Positions 1 to 5,015 of a stretch of 5,015 nucleotides of DNA are shown in pieces. The notes below the pieces were generated by a model. That model had not been told where the DNA came from. It did not search any database and was given only the letters and a program-made list of their open reading frames with translations. Position 1 is the first letter of the stretch; every line of letters starts with the position of its first letter. The position numbers and the translations under genes are program-made. Origin of the DNA: Pseudomonadota bacterium (GTDB taxonomy: Bacteria > Pseudomonadota > Gammaproteobacteria > Burkholderiales > Burkholderiaceae_C); assembly GCA_018241985.1 (NCBI GenBank), contig JAFECV010000189.1:1-5015 (forward strand), in the 5' to 3' direction.

Positions 1-132
1 CAGATCGGGAAAGTTCAGGCTCGCGGCCCGGATTTCGATCAGCACCTCGCCGGCCTTCGGGGCGGGCGTCGGTAGTTCCTTCCACGCAAGCGCATCGGCG
101 CCGATCGGGTTTTCGCAAAGCCAGGCGTGCAT
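1..132 (-). CDS. NADPH:quinone oxidoreductase-like MDR protein (N-terminal part, cut by window edge)
   Basis: Read on the minus strand from an ATG at 132-130, this gives 44 open codons reaching base 1 without a stop, so the gene is truncated by the left edge. The peptide starts MHAWLCENPIGADALAWKEL and contains AGEVLIEIRAASLNFPDL. This pattern is typical of the GroES-like N-terminal fold of medium-chain dehydrogenases/reductases of the zinc-free quinone oxidoreductase type, which reduce quinones or related carbonyls with NADPH in the cytoplasm. The start is supported by a strong Shine-Dalgarno GGAGGA (minus strand 144-139) six bases upstream. The Rossmann NADPH-binding half lies outside the window, so the exact subfamily and substrate cannot be decided. 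It is divergent from surE and probably functionally unrelated to it. Confidence 0.72.
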   Translation of the reverse strand, partial: MHAWLCENPIGADALAWKELPTPAPKAGEVLIEIRAASLNFPDL

Positions 133-153
133 CGTTTGTCCTCCGGTGGGTCG

Positions 154-201
154 GTCCCGATGATAGGGGCGTGGTGCGGGCGCCGGTGTCCTATCGGGGA
201 C
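154..201. repeat. Imperfect inverted repeat in the divergent intergenic region
   Basis: The left arm at 154-167 (GTCCCGATGATAGG) and the right arm at 190-201 (CCTATCGGGGAC) are inverted copies. They share GTCCC/GGGAC at the outside and GATAGG/CCTATC at the inside, with a small bulge between and a 22-base spacer. The left arm covers the candidate -10 of the minus-strand oxidoreductase gene. It could be an operator for a dimeric regulator or a cruciform/hairpin; no T tract follows, so a terminator is unlikely. Function is unknown. Confidence 0.35.
160..165 (-). promoter_or_regulatory. Candidate -10 box for the minus-strand oxidoreductase gene
   Basis: On the minus strand the hexamer TATCAT matches the sigma70 -10 consensus in five of six positions. 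It lies about 28 bases upstream of the ATG at 132, leaving a leader of roughly 20 bases that holds the GGAGGA ribosome site. No convincing -35 is visible at 16-18 bases spacing, so the call rests on the -10 and its position. It falls within the left arm of the inverted repeat at 154-201. Confidence 0.3.
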
Positions 202-239
202 GCGGTGCACGGTGGAATATGGGCCCCGCGTGCGGCACC

Positions 240-245
240 TACAAT
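240..245 (+). promoter_or_regulatory. Candidate -10 box for surE
   Basis: TACAAT matches TATAAT in five of six positions and lies 21 bases before the surE ATG. Transcription would start near 251-253, giving a leader of only about 15 bases. No clear -35 stands at the usual distance. surE also lacks a visible Shine-Dalgarno, so a very short leader fits. Promoters of this ACAAT type close to start codons are, as I recall, common in Burkholderiales. Confidence 0.4.
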
Positions 246-266
246 CGGTTGCATTCGCACACCGGC

Positions 267-1097
267 ATGAGAATCCTGCTCTCGAACGACGACGGCTACC
301 AGGCGCGCGGCCTCCATGCGCTGCACGACGCGCTGCGCGACTTCGCCGAGGTCGATGTGGTCGCGCCCGAGCACAACAACAGCGCGAAGTCGAACGCGCT
401 CACGCTCAATTCGCCGCTGTACGTGAGCGAGGCGCCGAACGGCTTTCGCTACGTCAACGGCACGCCGGCCGACTGCGTGCACATCGCGCTGACCGGCCTG
501 CTGCAATACCGGCCGGACCTGGTGATCTCGGGCATCAACAACGGCGCGAACATGGGCGACGACACGATCTACTCGGGCACGGTCGGCGCGGCGATGGAAG
601 GCTATCTGTTCGGCATTCCGGCGCTCGCGATCTCGCAGGTGGAAAAGGGTTGGCGCGAGATCGATGCGGCGGCGCTCGCGGCGCGCAACCTGATTGCGCA
701 GATCACGGGGCAGGGCCTGCACGGCCTGGAGGGCCGGATGCCGGGCACCGAGCCCTGGTTGCTGAACGTCAACATTCCGAACCGGCCGCTCGATCAGCTC
801 AAGCCGATGAAGATCTGCCGGCTCGGGCGCCGGCATTCGGCCGAGAAGGTGATTGTGCAGATGAACCCGCGCGGCGAAACCATGTACTGGATCGGCGGCG
901 CGGGGCCGGCGAAGGACGAGGCCGAGGGCACGGATTTCCATGCGTCGCACGAGGGCCACGTGACGGTGACGCCGCTCAAGGTCGATCTGACCGACCATGA
1001 GAGCCTGCGCTACTGGGCGCAGACCGTGACGCAGGCGGCGGCGCACACAGCGGCGCGCACGACAGCACGACAGCCGGACGCCGGCGAGGGCGGATGA
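267..1097 (+). CDS. surE: 5'/3'-nucleotidase SurE
   Basis: SurE is a cytoplasmic, divalent-metal-dependent phosphatase acting on nucleoside 5'- and 3'-monophosphates (and short polyphosphate in characterised members), tied to stationary-phase survival. The 276-residue product opens MRILLSNDDGYQARG. Asp8, Asp9, Ser39 (in HNNSAKSN) and the Asn91-Asn92 pair (in SGINNGANMGDD) occupy the metal-binding positions of the family, and IYSGTVGAAMEG follows as expected. LLNVNIPN near 165-172 and GTDFHAS near 221 are also typical. The reading frame stays open back to a GTG at 171, but the family start is at 267, where homology begins; no ribosome site is seen at either. The protein is slightly longer than the usual 250 or so residues because of an Ala/Thr/Arg-rich tail after about residue 255. 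The stop codon overlaps the pcm start (ATGATGA), indicating translational coupling. Confidence 0.97.
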   Translation: MRILLSNDDGYQARGLHALHDALRDFAEVDVVAPEHNNSAKSNALTLNSPLYVSEAPNGFRYVNGTPADCVHIALTGLLQYRPDLVISGINNGANMGDDTIYSGTVGAAMEGYLFGIPALAISQVEKGWREIDAAALAARNLIAQITGQGLHGLEGRMPGTEPWLLNVNIPNRPLDQLKPMKICRLGRRHSAEKVIVQMNPRGETMYWIGGAGPAKDEAEGTDFHASHEGHVTVTPLKVDLTDHESLRYWAQTVTQAAAHTAARTTARQPDAGEGG

Positions 1098-1897
1098 TGA
1101 CGCGTCGCCCGCTGTTCCCGGCGCGGGTCGAGCCTTTTGCGGCGCCGCCGAATGCTCCTAAAAAAGTAGCAAACAGTGCAGGTGGCACGCCGGCTACAGG
1201 CCGAAATGGCTTGAATATCGCCACTGCAGCGCGCGCGCAGGGCGTCGGGCTCGACTCGGCCGCGGTGCGCGAGCGCATGGTGCGCAGGCTGGCGGAGCAG
1301 GGCATCGCGCATCCCGAACTGCTTGCCGCGATGGCGGCGGTCGAGCGGCACCGCTTCGTCGACAGCGCGCTGGTGAACCAGGCGTACGAAGACACCAGCC
1401 TGCCGATCGGTCTCGGCCAGACCATCTCGAAGCCGAGCGTGGTCGCGCGCATGATCGAGCTGCTGCTGCAGGGCGTCGACGGCGCGCAGCGCAAGACCGG
1501 CCGGCTGCTCGAGGTCGGCACCGGCTGCGGCTACCAGGCCGCGCTGCTGAGCCGGCTCGCGCGCGAGGTGTATTCGATCGAGCGGCTGCGCGGCCTGCAC
1601 GAGAAGGCGCGCGCCAACCTGCGGCCGTTCCGGCTGCCGAACCTGCACCTGCTGTTCGGCGACGGCATGCAGGGCTTCGCGCAGGGCGCGCCGTACGCAA
1701 GCATCATCGCCGCGGCCGGCGGCTCGTCGATTCCGCAGCCGTGGATCGACCAGCTCGCGGTCGGCGGTCGCATCGTCGCGCCGATCGAAGGCGGTGGGCA
1801 GCAGACGCTGATCGTGATCGACAAGCTCGAGCAGGGCGTGCGCCGCAGCGTTCTTGAGACGGTGCACTTCGTCCCTTTAAAATCCGGTGTTGCTTGA
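1094..1897 (+). CDS. pcm: Protein-L-isoaspartate O-methyltransferase
   Basis: Pcm transfers a methyl group from S-adenosylmethionine to isoaspartyl residues in aged proteins, starting their repair in the cytoplasm. The product is 267 residues against about 208 in E. coli; the excess is a low-complexity N-terminal stretch (residues 1-55). The catalytic domain starts near VRERMVRRL (58-66). YEDTSLPIG and QTISKPSVVARM (99-120) form the substrate/active-site region with the conserved Ser/Thr pair. LLEVGTGCGYQAA (138-150) is the SAM-binding motif I, SIERL (161-165) is post-I, and the end FVPLKSG is family-typical. The start at 1094 overlaps the surE stop by 4 bases. A second in-frame ATG at 1097 sits six bases from GAGGG (1086-1090), a better spacing, so the product may begin there (266 residues). 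Residues about 19-43 are encoded by a low-GC repeat-like patch with atypical codons. Confidence 0.95.
   Translation: MMTRRPLFPARVEPFAAPPNAPKKVANSAGGTPATGRNGLNIATAARAQGVGLDSAAVRERMVRRLAEQGIAHPELLAAMAAVERHRFVDSALVNQAYEDTSLPIGLGQTISKPSVVARMIELLLQGVDGAQRKTGRLLEVGTGCGYQAALLSRLAREVYSIERLRGLHEKARANLRPFRLPNLHLLFGDGMQGFAQGAPYASIIAAAGGSSIPQPWIDQLAVGGRIVAPIEGGGQQTLIVIDKLEQGVRRSVLETVHFVPLKSGVA
1150..1220 (+). repeat. Short interspersed repeat-like element inside the pcm N-terminal linker
   Basis: This patch is much lower in G+C than its surroundings and uses codons rare in the neighbouring genes (AAA AAA GTA GCA, AGT GCA GGT). It contains three consecutive small stem-loops. The first is GCTCC/GTAGC (1154-1158 with 1166-1170, one mismatch, loop TAAAAAA). 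The second is GTGGC/GCTAC (1182-1186 with 1193-1197, loop ACGCCG). The third is AGGCC/GGCTT (1198-1202 with 1208-1212, loop GAAAT). The second and third each hold one G-T pair that is a wobble in the sense RNA. The layout, including the ending GGCTTGAA, resembles short dispersed palindromic repeats I recall from Comamonadaceae genomes; this is from memory, not a search. It is translated in frame in Pcm and lies outside the catalytic domain. Confidence 0.5.
1854..1883 (+). promoter_or_regulatory. Candidate sigma70 promoter for nlpD-rpoS within the end of pcm
   Basis: TTGAGA (1854-1859, five of six to TTGACA) and TAAAAT (1878-1883, five of six to TATAAT) are separated by 18 bases. Transcription would start near 1890, about 19 bases before the nlpD ATG and just upstream of its ribosome site AAGGA (1897-1901). 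The -10 lies over the pcm codons TTA AAA TCC in a gene that otherwise uses CTG/CTC for leucine, which suggests the DNA is constrained by more than the protein. It would let nlpD-rpoS be transcribed apart from surE-pcm. Confidence 0.55.
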
Positions 1898-1908
1898 AGG
1901 AATTGGAC

Positions 1909-2787
1909 ATGCAGGGGATTCGACGACGGGGATGGACGGCGCTGCTGGCGCTGCTGATGGGTGCCGGCGTGGCGGGATGCTCCTCGTTCAATAGCGACAA
2001 CAACGCGCCGGTCGACAATCGCAGCGTCGGTGCCACCGCGACCGACGCCGCCGCCGCGACCAAGCCGCCGCCGGGCATCGAGAACGCCGGCAAGCCCGGT
2101 TACTACACGGTGCGTCCCGGCGACACCATCATGCGCATCGCGCTCGACACGGGGCAGGCCTGGCGCGATCTGGCGCGCTGGAACAACCTCGACAACCCGA
2201 ACGTGATCGAGGTCGGCCAGGTGCTGCGCGTGGTGCCGCCGGTGAACGAGTCCGGCGTGGTCGTGAAGCCGGTCGCATCGTCGTCGGTGACGCCGGTCGC
2301 GCCGGCACCCGCGGCGGCCGCGGCGAGCGCGCCGAAGTCGTCGGCGCCGGTGGTCGCTTCGATCGCGCCCGCGCCGACGCCGATGCCCAGCCCCGCGCCC
2401 GCACCCGGCAGCGACGACGACATCGCGTGGATCTGGCCGACCCAGGGCGGCCCGCTGCTCGCGAATTTCGACGACGCGAAGAACAAGGGCATCGACATCG
2501 GCGGCAAGGCGGGCGAGCCGGTGCTGGCGGCGGCCGACGGCCGCGTCGTTTACGCCGGCGCGGGATTGCGCGGCTATGGCAATCTGGTTATCCTCAAGCA
2601 CAACAACACCTACCTGACCGCCTATGCGCACAACAAGGTTCTGCTGGTGAAGGAAGACCAGTTCGTGCGCAAGGGGCAGAAGATCGCTGAGATGGGCAGC
2701 ACCGACGCCGACCGCGTCGAACTGCATTTCGAAATCAGGCGCCAGGGCAAACCGGTCGATCCGCTGAAATATCTTCCACCGAGGTAG
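1909..2787 (+). CDS. nlpD: NlpD, LysM/LytM-domain lipoprotein (amidase activator)
   Basis: NlpD is an outer-membrane lipoprotein facing the periplasm that activates peptidoglycan amidases such as AmiC during septum splitting. The 292-residue product has a positively charged start, a hydrophobic segment (11-20) and lipobox VAGC with Cys24 as lipidation site; Ser25 follows, consistent with outer-membrane sorting. A LysM peptidoglycan-binding domain spans about 65-109 (YYTVRPGDT to VLRVVPP), followed by an Ala/Pro-rich linker (about 121-168) and an M23/LytM domain (about 172-290). The metal-site positions are degenerate: Asn192 replaces the first His of HxxxD and Glu271 replaces the first His of HxH (ELHFEIR), while Asp196, His240 and His273 remain. 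This is the non-catalytic pattern of NlpD. The ATG at 1909 is chosen because AAGGA (1897-1901) lies seven bases upstream; the frame also opens at a TTG at 1894. rpoS starts six bases after the stop, as in many proteobacteria. Confidence 0.93.
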   Translation: MQGIRRRGWTALLALLMGAGVAGCSSFNSDNNAPVDNRSVGATATDAAAATKPPPGIENAGKPGYYTVRPGDTIMRIALDTGQAWRDLARWNNLDNPNVIEVGQVLRVVPPVNESGVVVKPVASSSVTPVAPAPAAAAASAPKSSAPVVASIAPAPTPMPSPAPAPGSDDDIAWIWPTQGGPLLANFDDAKNKGIDIGGKAGEPVLAAADGRVVYAGAGLRGYGNLVILKHNNTYLTAYAHNKVLLVKEDQFVRKGQKIAEMGSTDADRVELHFEIRRQGKPVDPLKYLPPR

Positions 2788-2793
2788 GCCTCC

Positions 2794-3816
2794 ATGAACA
2801 AGCGCAGCGGATTCGTCGACGACACGGGTCCGCGCGCGCAGGACGGTGGGCGCCTCGCAAGCCGCATGCCGCCGGTCCATGACGGGGCCACACACCCGGG
2901 CATGGCGCACCTCGAGCCGACCGCGGCGGACCCCGCAGCCGACATCCCGGTCGAGTTCCCGGGCGAATCCAGCGACGCGCTGACGCTGTATCTGCGCGAC
3001 GTGCGGCGCACCGAGCTGTTCAGCGCCGAGGAGGAATTCGCGATCGCGACGCGCGCGCGCCACGGCGACTTCCTCGCGCGCCAGGCGATGATCGAGCACA
3101 ACCTGCGCCTGGTGGTCAGCATCGCCAAGCGCTACCTCGGCCGCGGCGTGCCGCTGTCGGACCTGATCGAGGAGGGCAACCTCGGGCTGATGCACGCGAT
3201 CGACAAGTTCGAGCCGGACCGGGGCTTTCGGTTCTCGACCTACGCGACCTGGTGGATCCGCCAGTCGGTCGAGCGCGCGGTGATGAGCCAGGCGCGCGTG
3301 ATCCGACTGCCGGTGCACGTGATCCGCGAGCTGCAGCAGGTGCTGCGCGCGCGCCGCGCGCTCGAGAACGACATTGCGTTCCTCGCGTCGCGGCCCGACG
3401 GCGTGCGCGTCGAGGACATCGCGGCGCTGCTCGGGCGCGATGTGCACGAGGTCGCCGATCTGCTGTCGCTGGCCGAGACGCCGCGCTCGCTCGACGCGCC
3501 GACCGACCGTTCCGACGACGAGCATTCGCTCGCCGAGACCATGCCCGACGACCTCGCGGTCGATCCGACCGATACCGCGCACACCCACCAGGTCGAACGG
3601 CTGGTCGGCGGCTGGATCGAGGCGCTGACGCACCGCGAGAAAGAGGTGCTCGAAGGCCGCTTCGGGCTGCACGACCGCGAGCCGGAAACGCTCGAGGTGC
3701 TGAGCGACCGGCTCGGCCTGACGCGCGAGCGGGTGCGCCAGATCCAGAATGAGGCGCTGCTCAAGCTCAAGCGCCAACTGCACCGCAGCGGGATCGGCAA
3801 GGAAGCGTTTCTGTAG
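2794..3816 (+). CDS. rpoS: RNA polymerase sigma factor RpoS (sigma38/sigmaS)
   Basis: RpoS directs RNA polymerase to general-stress and stationary-phase promoters. The 340-residue protein has a variable N-terminal stretch (1-58) and region 1.2 at about 61-93 ([20 protein letters not shown]). Region 2 follows (about 94-165) with [34 protein letters not shown] and the -10-recognition segment [16 protein letters not shown] (147-162). Region 3 covers about 173-252 ([10 protein letters not shown]). Region 4 has a helix-turn-helix at about 299-326 ([20 protein letters not shown]) for -35 contacts. Arg178 stands where E. coli RpoS has a lysine linked to preference for C next to the -10; this is a conservative change. 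RpoS rather than RpoD is supported by the short length, the lack of the large RpoD N-terminal and non-conserved regions, and by nlpD directly upstream. The ribosome site GAGG (2781-2784) lies inside the end of nlpD, nine bases before the ATG. Confidence 0.95.
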   Translation: MNKRSGFVDDTGPRAQDGGRLASRMPPVHDGATHPGMAHLEPTAADPAADIPVEFPGESSDALTLYLRDVRRTELFSAEEEFAIATRARHGDFLARQAMIEHNLRLVVSIAKRYLGRGVPLSDLIEEGNLGLMHAIDKFEPDRGFRFSTYATWWIRQSVERAVMSQARVIRLPVHVIRELQQVLRARRALENDIAFLASRPDGVRVEDIAALLGRDVHEVADLLSLAETPRSLDAPTDRSDDEHSLAETMPDDLAVDPTDTAHTHQVERLVGGWIEALTHREKEVLEGRFGLHDREPETLEVLSDRLGLTRERVRQIQNEALLKLKRQLHRSGIGKEAFL

Positions 3817-3843
3817 TTCCTCGGGTTTCGTTCGAGCGCCCGT

Positions 3844-3858
3844 GCCGCCGCCGGCGGC
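3844..3858 (+). other. GC-rich hairpin between rpoS and rlmD
   Basis: GCCGCC (3844-3849) and GGCGGC (3853-3858) can pair over a 3-base loop; the inner 12 bases form a perfect palindrome. No T tract follows, so it is not a standard intrinsic terminator. It lies directly upstream of the candidate rlmD -10. It may weakly attenuate read-through from rpoS, but in DNA this GC-rich it could be chance. Confidence 0.25.
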
Positions 3859-3859
3859 C

Positions 3860-3868
3860 TGAGACAAT
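3860..3868 (+). promoter_or_regulatory. Candidate extended -10 promoter for rlmD
   Basis: TGA followed by GACAAT forms an extended -10 pattern (TGn plus four of six to TATAAT). Only five bases lie between it and the rlmD ATG at 3874, so transcription would begin at or next to the start codon and the mRNA could be leaderless. No Shine-Dalgarno is seen upstream of the ATG, in agreement. No clear -35 is present. Confidence 0.35.
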
Positions 3869-3873
3869 CGGGC

Positions 3874-5015
3874 ATGTCCGCTCCCGCACCGAAAGGCGGC
3901 GCTATCGCACCGGCCGAAATCTTCCAGATCGAATCGCTCGACATCGACGCGCAGGGCGTCGCGCATCGCGAGGGCGGCAAGGTGGTGTTCATCGAAGGGG
4001 CGTTGCCTTTCGAGCGGGTGTCGGCGCGCGTACGCCGGGCCAAGAACAGCTACGAACAGGCGACGCTGGTCGCGATCGAGCGCGAGTCGCCGCAGCGCGT
4101 GCGGCCGGCCTGTCCGCATTTCGGGCTGCACGACGGCGCCTGCGGCGGCTGCAAGATGCAGCACCTGGACGTCGCGGCGCAGCTCGCGATCAAGCAGCGC
4201 GTGCTGGAGGACGACCTGCAGCACCTGGCCAAGGTCCGGCCCGGGAACATCCTGCGGCCGATCGAGGGCCCGGCCTGGGGCTACCGCCACCGGGCCCGGC
4301 TGTCGGTGCGCCACGTGCACAAGAAGGGCGCGGTGCTGATCGGCTTTCACGAGCGCAAGAGCAGCTACGTGGCCGACATGCGCGAATGCCGGGTGCTGCC
4401 GCCGGCGATGAGCGCGCTGCTGATGCCGCTGCGCGAGCTGATGCTGGCGATGGATGCGCGCGAGCGCTGTCCGCAGATCGAGCTCGCGGTCGGCGAGGCA
4501 GGGCGCACCGGCGCCCCGTGCATCGCGCTGGTGCTGCGTCATCTGGTGCCGCTGGGGCCCGCCGACATCGCGCGGCTGCACGCCTTCGCCGCGGCCCACC
4601 CCGGGGTGCAGTGGTGGCTGCAGCCCGGTGGCCCGCAGACCGCGCAGCCGCTGGACGAGGGCGGCGAGCCGCTCGCCTACACGCTGCCCGAGTTCGGTAT
4701 CGCGATGCCATTCCTGCCGACCGACTTCACGCAGGTGAATCCGCATATCAACCGGGTGCTGGTGCGCCGCGCGATCGACTTGCTGGGTGTGCAGCGGCAC
4801 GAGCGCGTGATCGACTGGTTCTGCGGCCTCGGCAACTTCACGCTGCCGCTGGCGACCCGCGCCGGCGCGGTGCTGGGTGTCGAGGGCAGCGCCGCGCTGG
4901 TCGCGCGCGCGCGCCGGAATTTCGAGCTGAATCGGGCTGAGGCCATTGAATATCCTTCACTGTGTGCTACTGAATTCGTAGCATCCGACCTGTTTGCGAT
5001 GACGCCGCAGCAGTT
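3874..5015 (+). CDS. rlmD: 23S rRNA (uracil(1939)-C(5))-methyltransferase RlmD, truncated by window end
   Basis: RlmD (formerly RumA) methylates U1939 of 23S rRNA using S-adenosylmethionine and carries a [4Fe-4S] cluster. From ATG 3874 the frame is open for 380 codons to the window edge. An N-terminal TRAM RNA-binding domain covers about residues 15-68 ([20 protein letters not shown]). The cluster cysteines are Cys80, Cys90 and Cys93 in [14 protein letters not shown], plus Cys172 in [19 protein letters not shown] (285-296) and the SAM motif [16 protein letters not shown] (312-327) follow, then the post-I segment VLGVEG (333-338). E. coli RlmD has 433 residues, so the catalytic Cys/Glu part lies beyond the window. 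Residues about 356-371 are encoded by a low-GC stretch with unusual codons and probably include an insertion relative to the family. rlmD starts 57 bases after rpoS, with no ribosome site and a possible promoter of its own. Confidence 0.94.
   Translation, partial: MSAPAPKGGAIAPAEIFQIESLDIDAQGVAHREGGKVVFIEGALPFERVSARVRRAKNSYEQATLVAIERESPQRVRPACPHFGLHDGACGGCKMQHLDVAAQLAIKQRVLEDDLQHLAKVRPGNILRPIEGPAWGYRHRARLSVRHVHKKGAVLIGFHERKSSYVADMRECRVLPPAMSALLMPLRELMLAMDARERCPQIELAVGEAGRTGAPCIALVLRHLVPLGPADIARLHAFAAAHPGVQWWLQPGGPQTAQPLDEGGEPLAYTLPEFGIAMPFLPTDFTQVNPHINRVLVRRAIDLLGVQRHERVIDWFCGLGNFTLPLATRAGAVLGVEGSAALVARARRNFELNRAEAIEYPSLCATEFVASDLFAMTPQQ
4943..4986 (-). repeat. Second repeat-like patch, within rlmD, inverted relative to the pcm copy
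   Basis: G+C drops to about half here (24 of 51 bases over 4936-4986) and codons such as ATT GAA TAT CCT TCA, GCT ACT and GTA GCA appear in a gene that otherwise favours GCG/GCC and GTG/GTC. A perfect stem TGCTAC/GTAGCA (4965-4970 with 4978-4983) has a 7-base loop TGAATTC, the same loop length as the first stem of the pcm element. Read on the minus strand, 4986-4954 matches 1150-1182 at 25 of 33 positions, with 16 of 18 in the segment AGTAGCAnACAGTGnAGG. The downstream part ATEFVA may be ordinary conserved RlmD sequence, so the boundaries are uncertain. Confidence 0.33.

Noticed and set aside
171..266. N-terminal extension of SurE from GTG 171
   Set aside because: SurE homology begins precisely at MRILLSNDDG (267); the extra 32 residues have no family counterpart and would run through the candidate promoter.
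39..1046. Long minus-strand open frame (335 codons) opposite surE
   Set aside because: It also overlaps the recognised start of the oxidoreductase gene in another frame, has an Arg-rich composition without motifs, and mirrors surE.
1894..1908. TTG start for nlpD five codons upstream
   Set aside because: The ATG at 1909 has AAGGA at seven bases, while the TTG has no ribosome site and would itself overlap that site.
2269..2412. Repetitive-looking Ala/Pro-rich stretch in nlpD
   Set aside because: It is the usual low-complexity linker between LysM and LytM domains, without a regular repeat unit.
2566..2594. Possible rpoS promoter inside nlpD (TTGCGC, 17 bases, TATCCT)
   Set aside because: Only four of six matches in the -10 and a poor -35, within conserved LytM codons; too weak to call, although an rpoS promoter inside nlpD would match E. 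coli.
3817..3873. Intrinsic terminator after rpoS
   Set aside because: The only hairpin (3844-3858) has a 3-base loop and no following T run, so termination here is not supported.
1531..4800. Very long open frame on the minus strand (1089 codons) across pcm, nlpD, rpoS and rlmD
   Set aside because: It is antisense to four clearly recognised genes, is rich in Arg/His/Ala/Asp from the complementary high-GC codon pattern, and shows no domain motif. In DNA this GC-rich, stop codons are rare in the opposite strand.

Overview
The window comes from a GC-rich (roughly two thirds or more G+C by eye) betaproteobacterium of the order Burkholderiales. The order surE-pcm-nlpD-rpoS-rlmD, all on the + strand and tightly packed, is the classical stationary-phase/repair cluster of Gammaproteobacteria and Betaproteobacteria. 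From memory of the families, the wording of SurE, Pcm, RpoS and RlmD is closest to Comamonadaceae and near relatives. The genus cannot be named from the sequence alone.

Layout. At 1-132 the first 44 codons of a minus-strand NADPH:quinone oxidoreductase-like gene run off the left edge. Positions 133-266 form a divergent intergenic region with a candidate -10 for each direction and an imperfect inverted repeat. surE (267-1097) overlaps pcm (1094-1897) by 4 bases. Eleven bases separate pcm from nlpD (1909-2787), and six separate nlpD from rpoS (2794-3816). After a 57-base gap rlmD begins at 3874 and runs off the right edge.

How the genes fit together. SurE (survival nucleotidase) and Pcm (repair of isoaspartyl damage in proteins) are maintenance enzymes. 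NlpD is an outer-membrane lipoprotein that activates cell-wall amidases at division. RpoS is the general stress and stationary-phase sigma factor. The short gaps and overlap suggest one transcript for surE-pcm-nlpD-rpoS. A good sigma70-like promoter is embedded in the last codons of pcm and could drive nlpD-rpoS separately. rlmD (23S rRNA m5U1939 methyltransferase) appears to have its own extended -10 almost touching its start codon.

No new multi-gene system is visible; gene content and order are conserved. The most unusual signal is two low-GC patches with odd codon use inside otherwise GC-rich coding sequence. One (1150-1220) lies in the N-terminal linker of pcm and folds as three consecutive small stem-loops. 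The other (about 4943-4986) lies in rlmD, carries a similar stem-loop and aligns to part of the first in the opposite orientation. They look like degenerate copies of a short interspersed repeat of the kind I recall as abundant in Comamonadaceae, here translated in frame.
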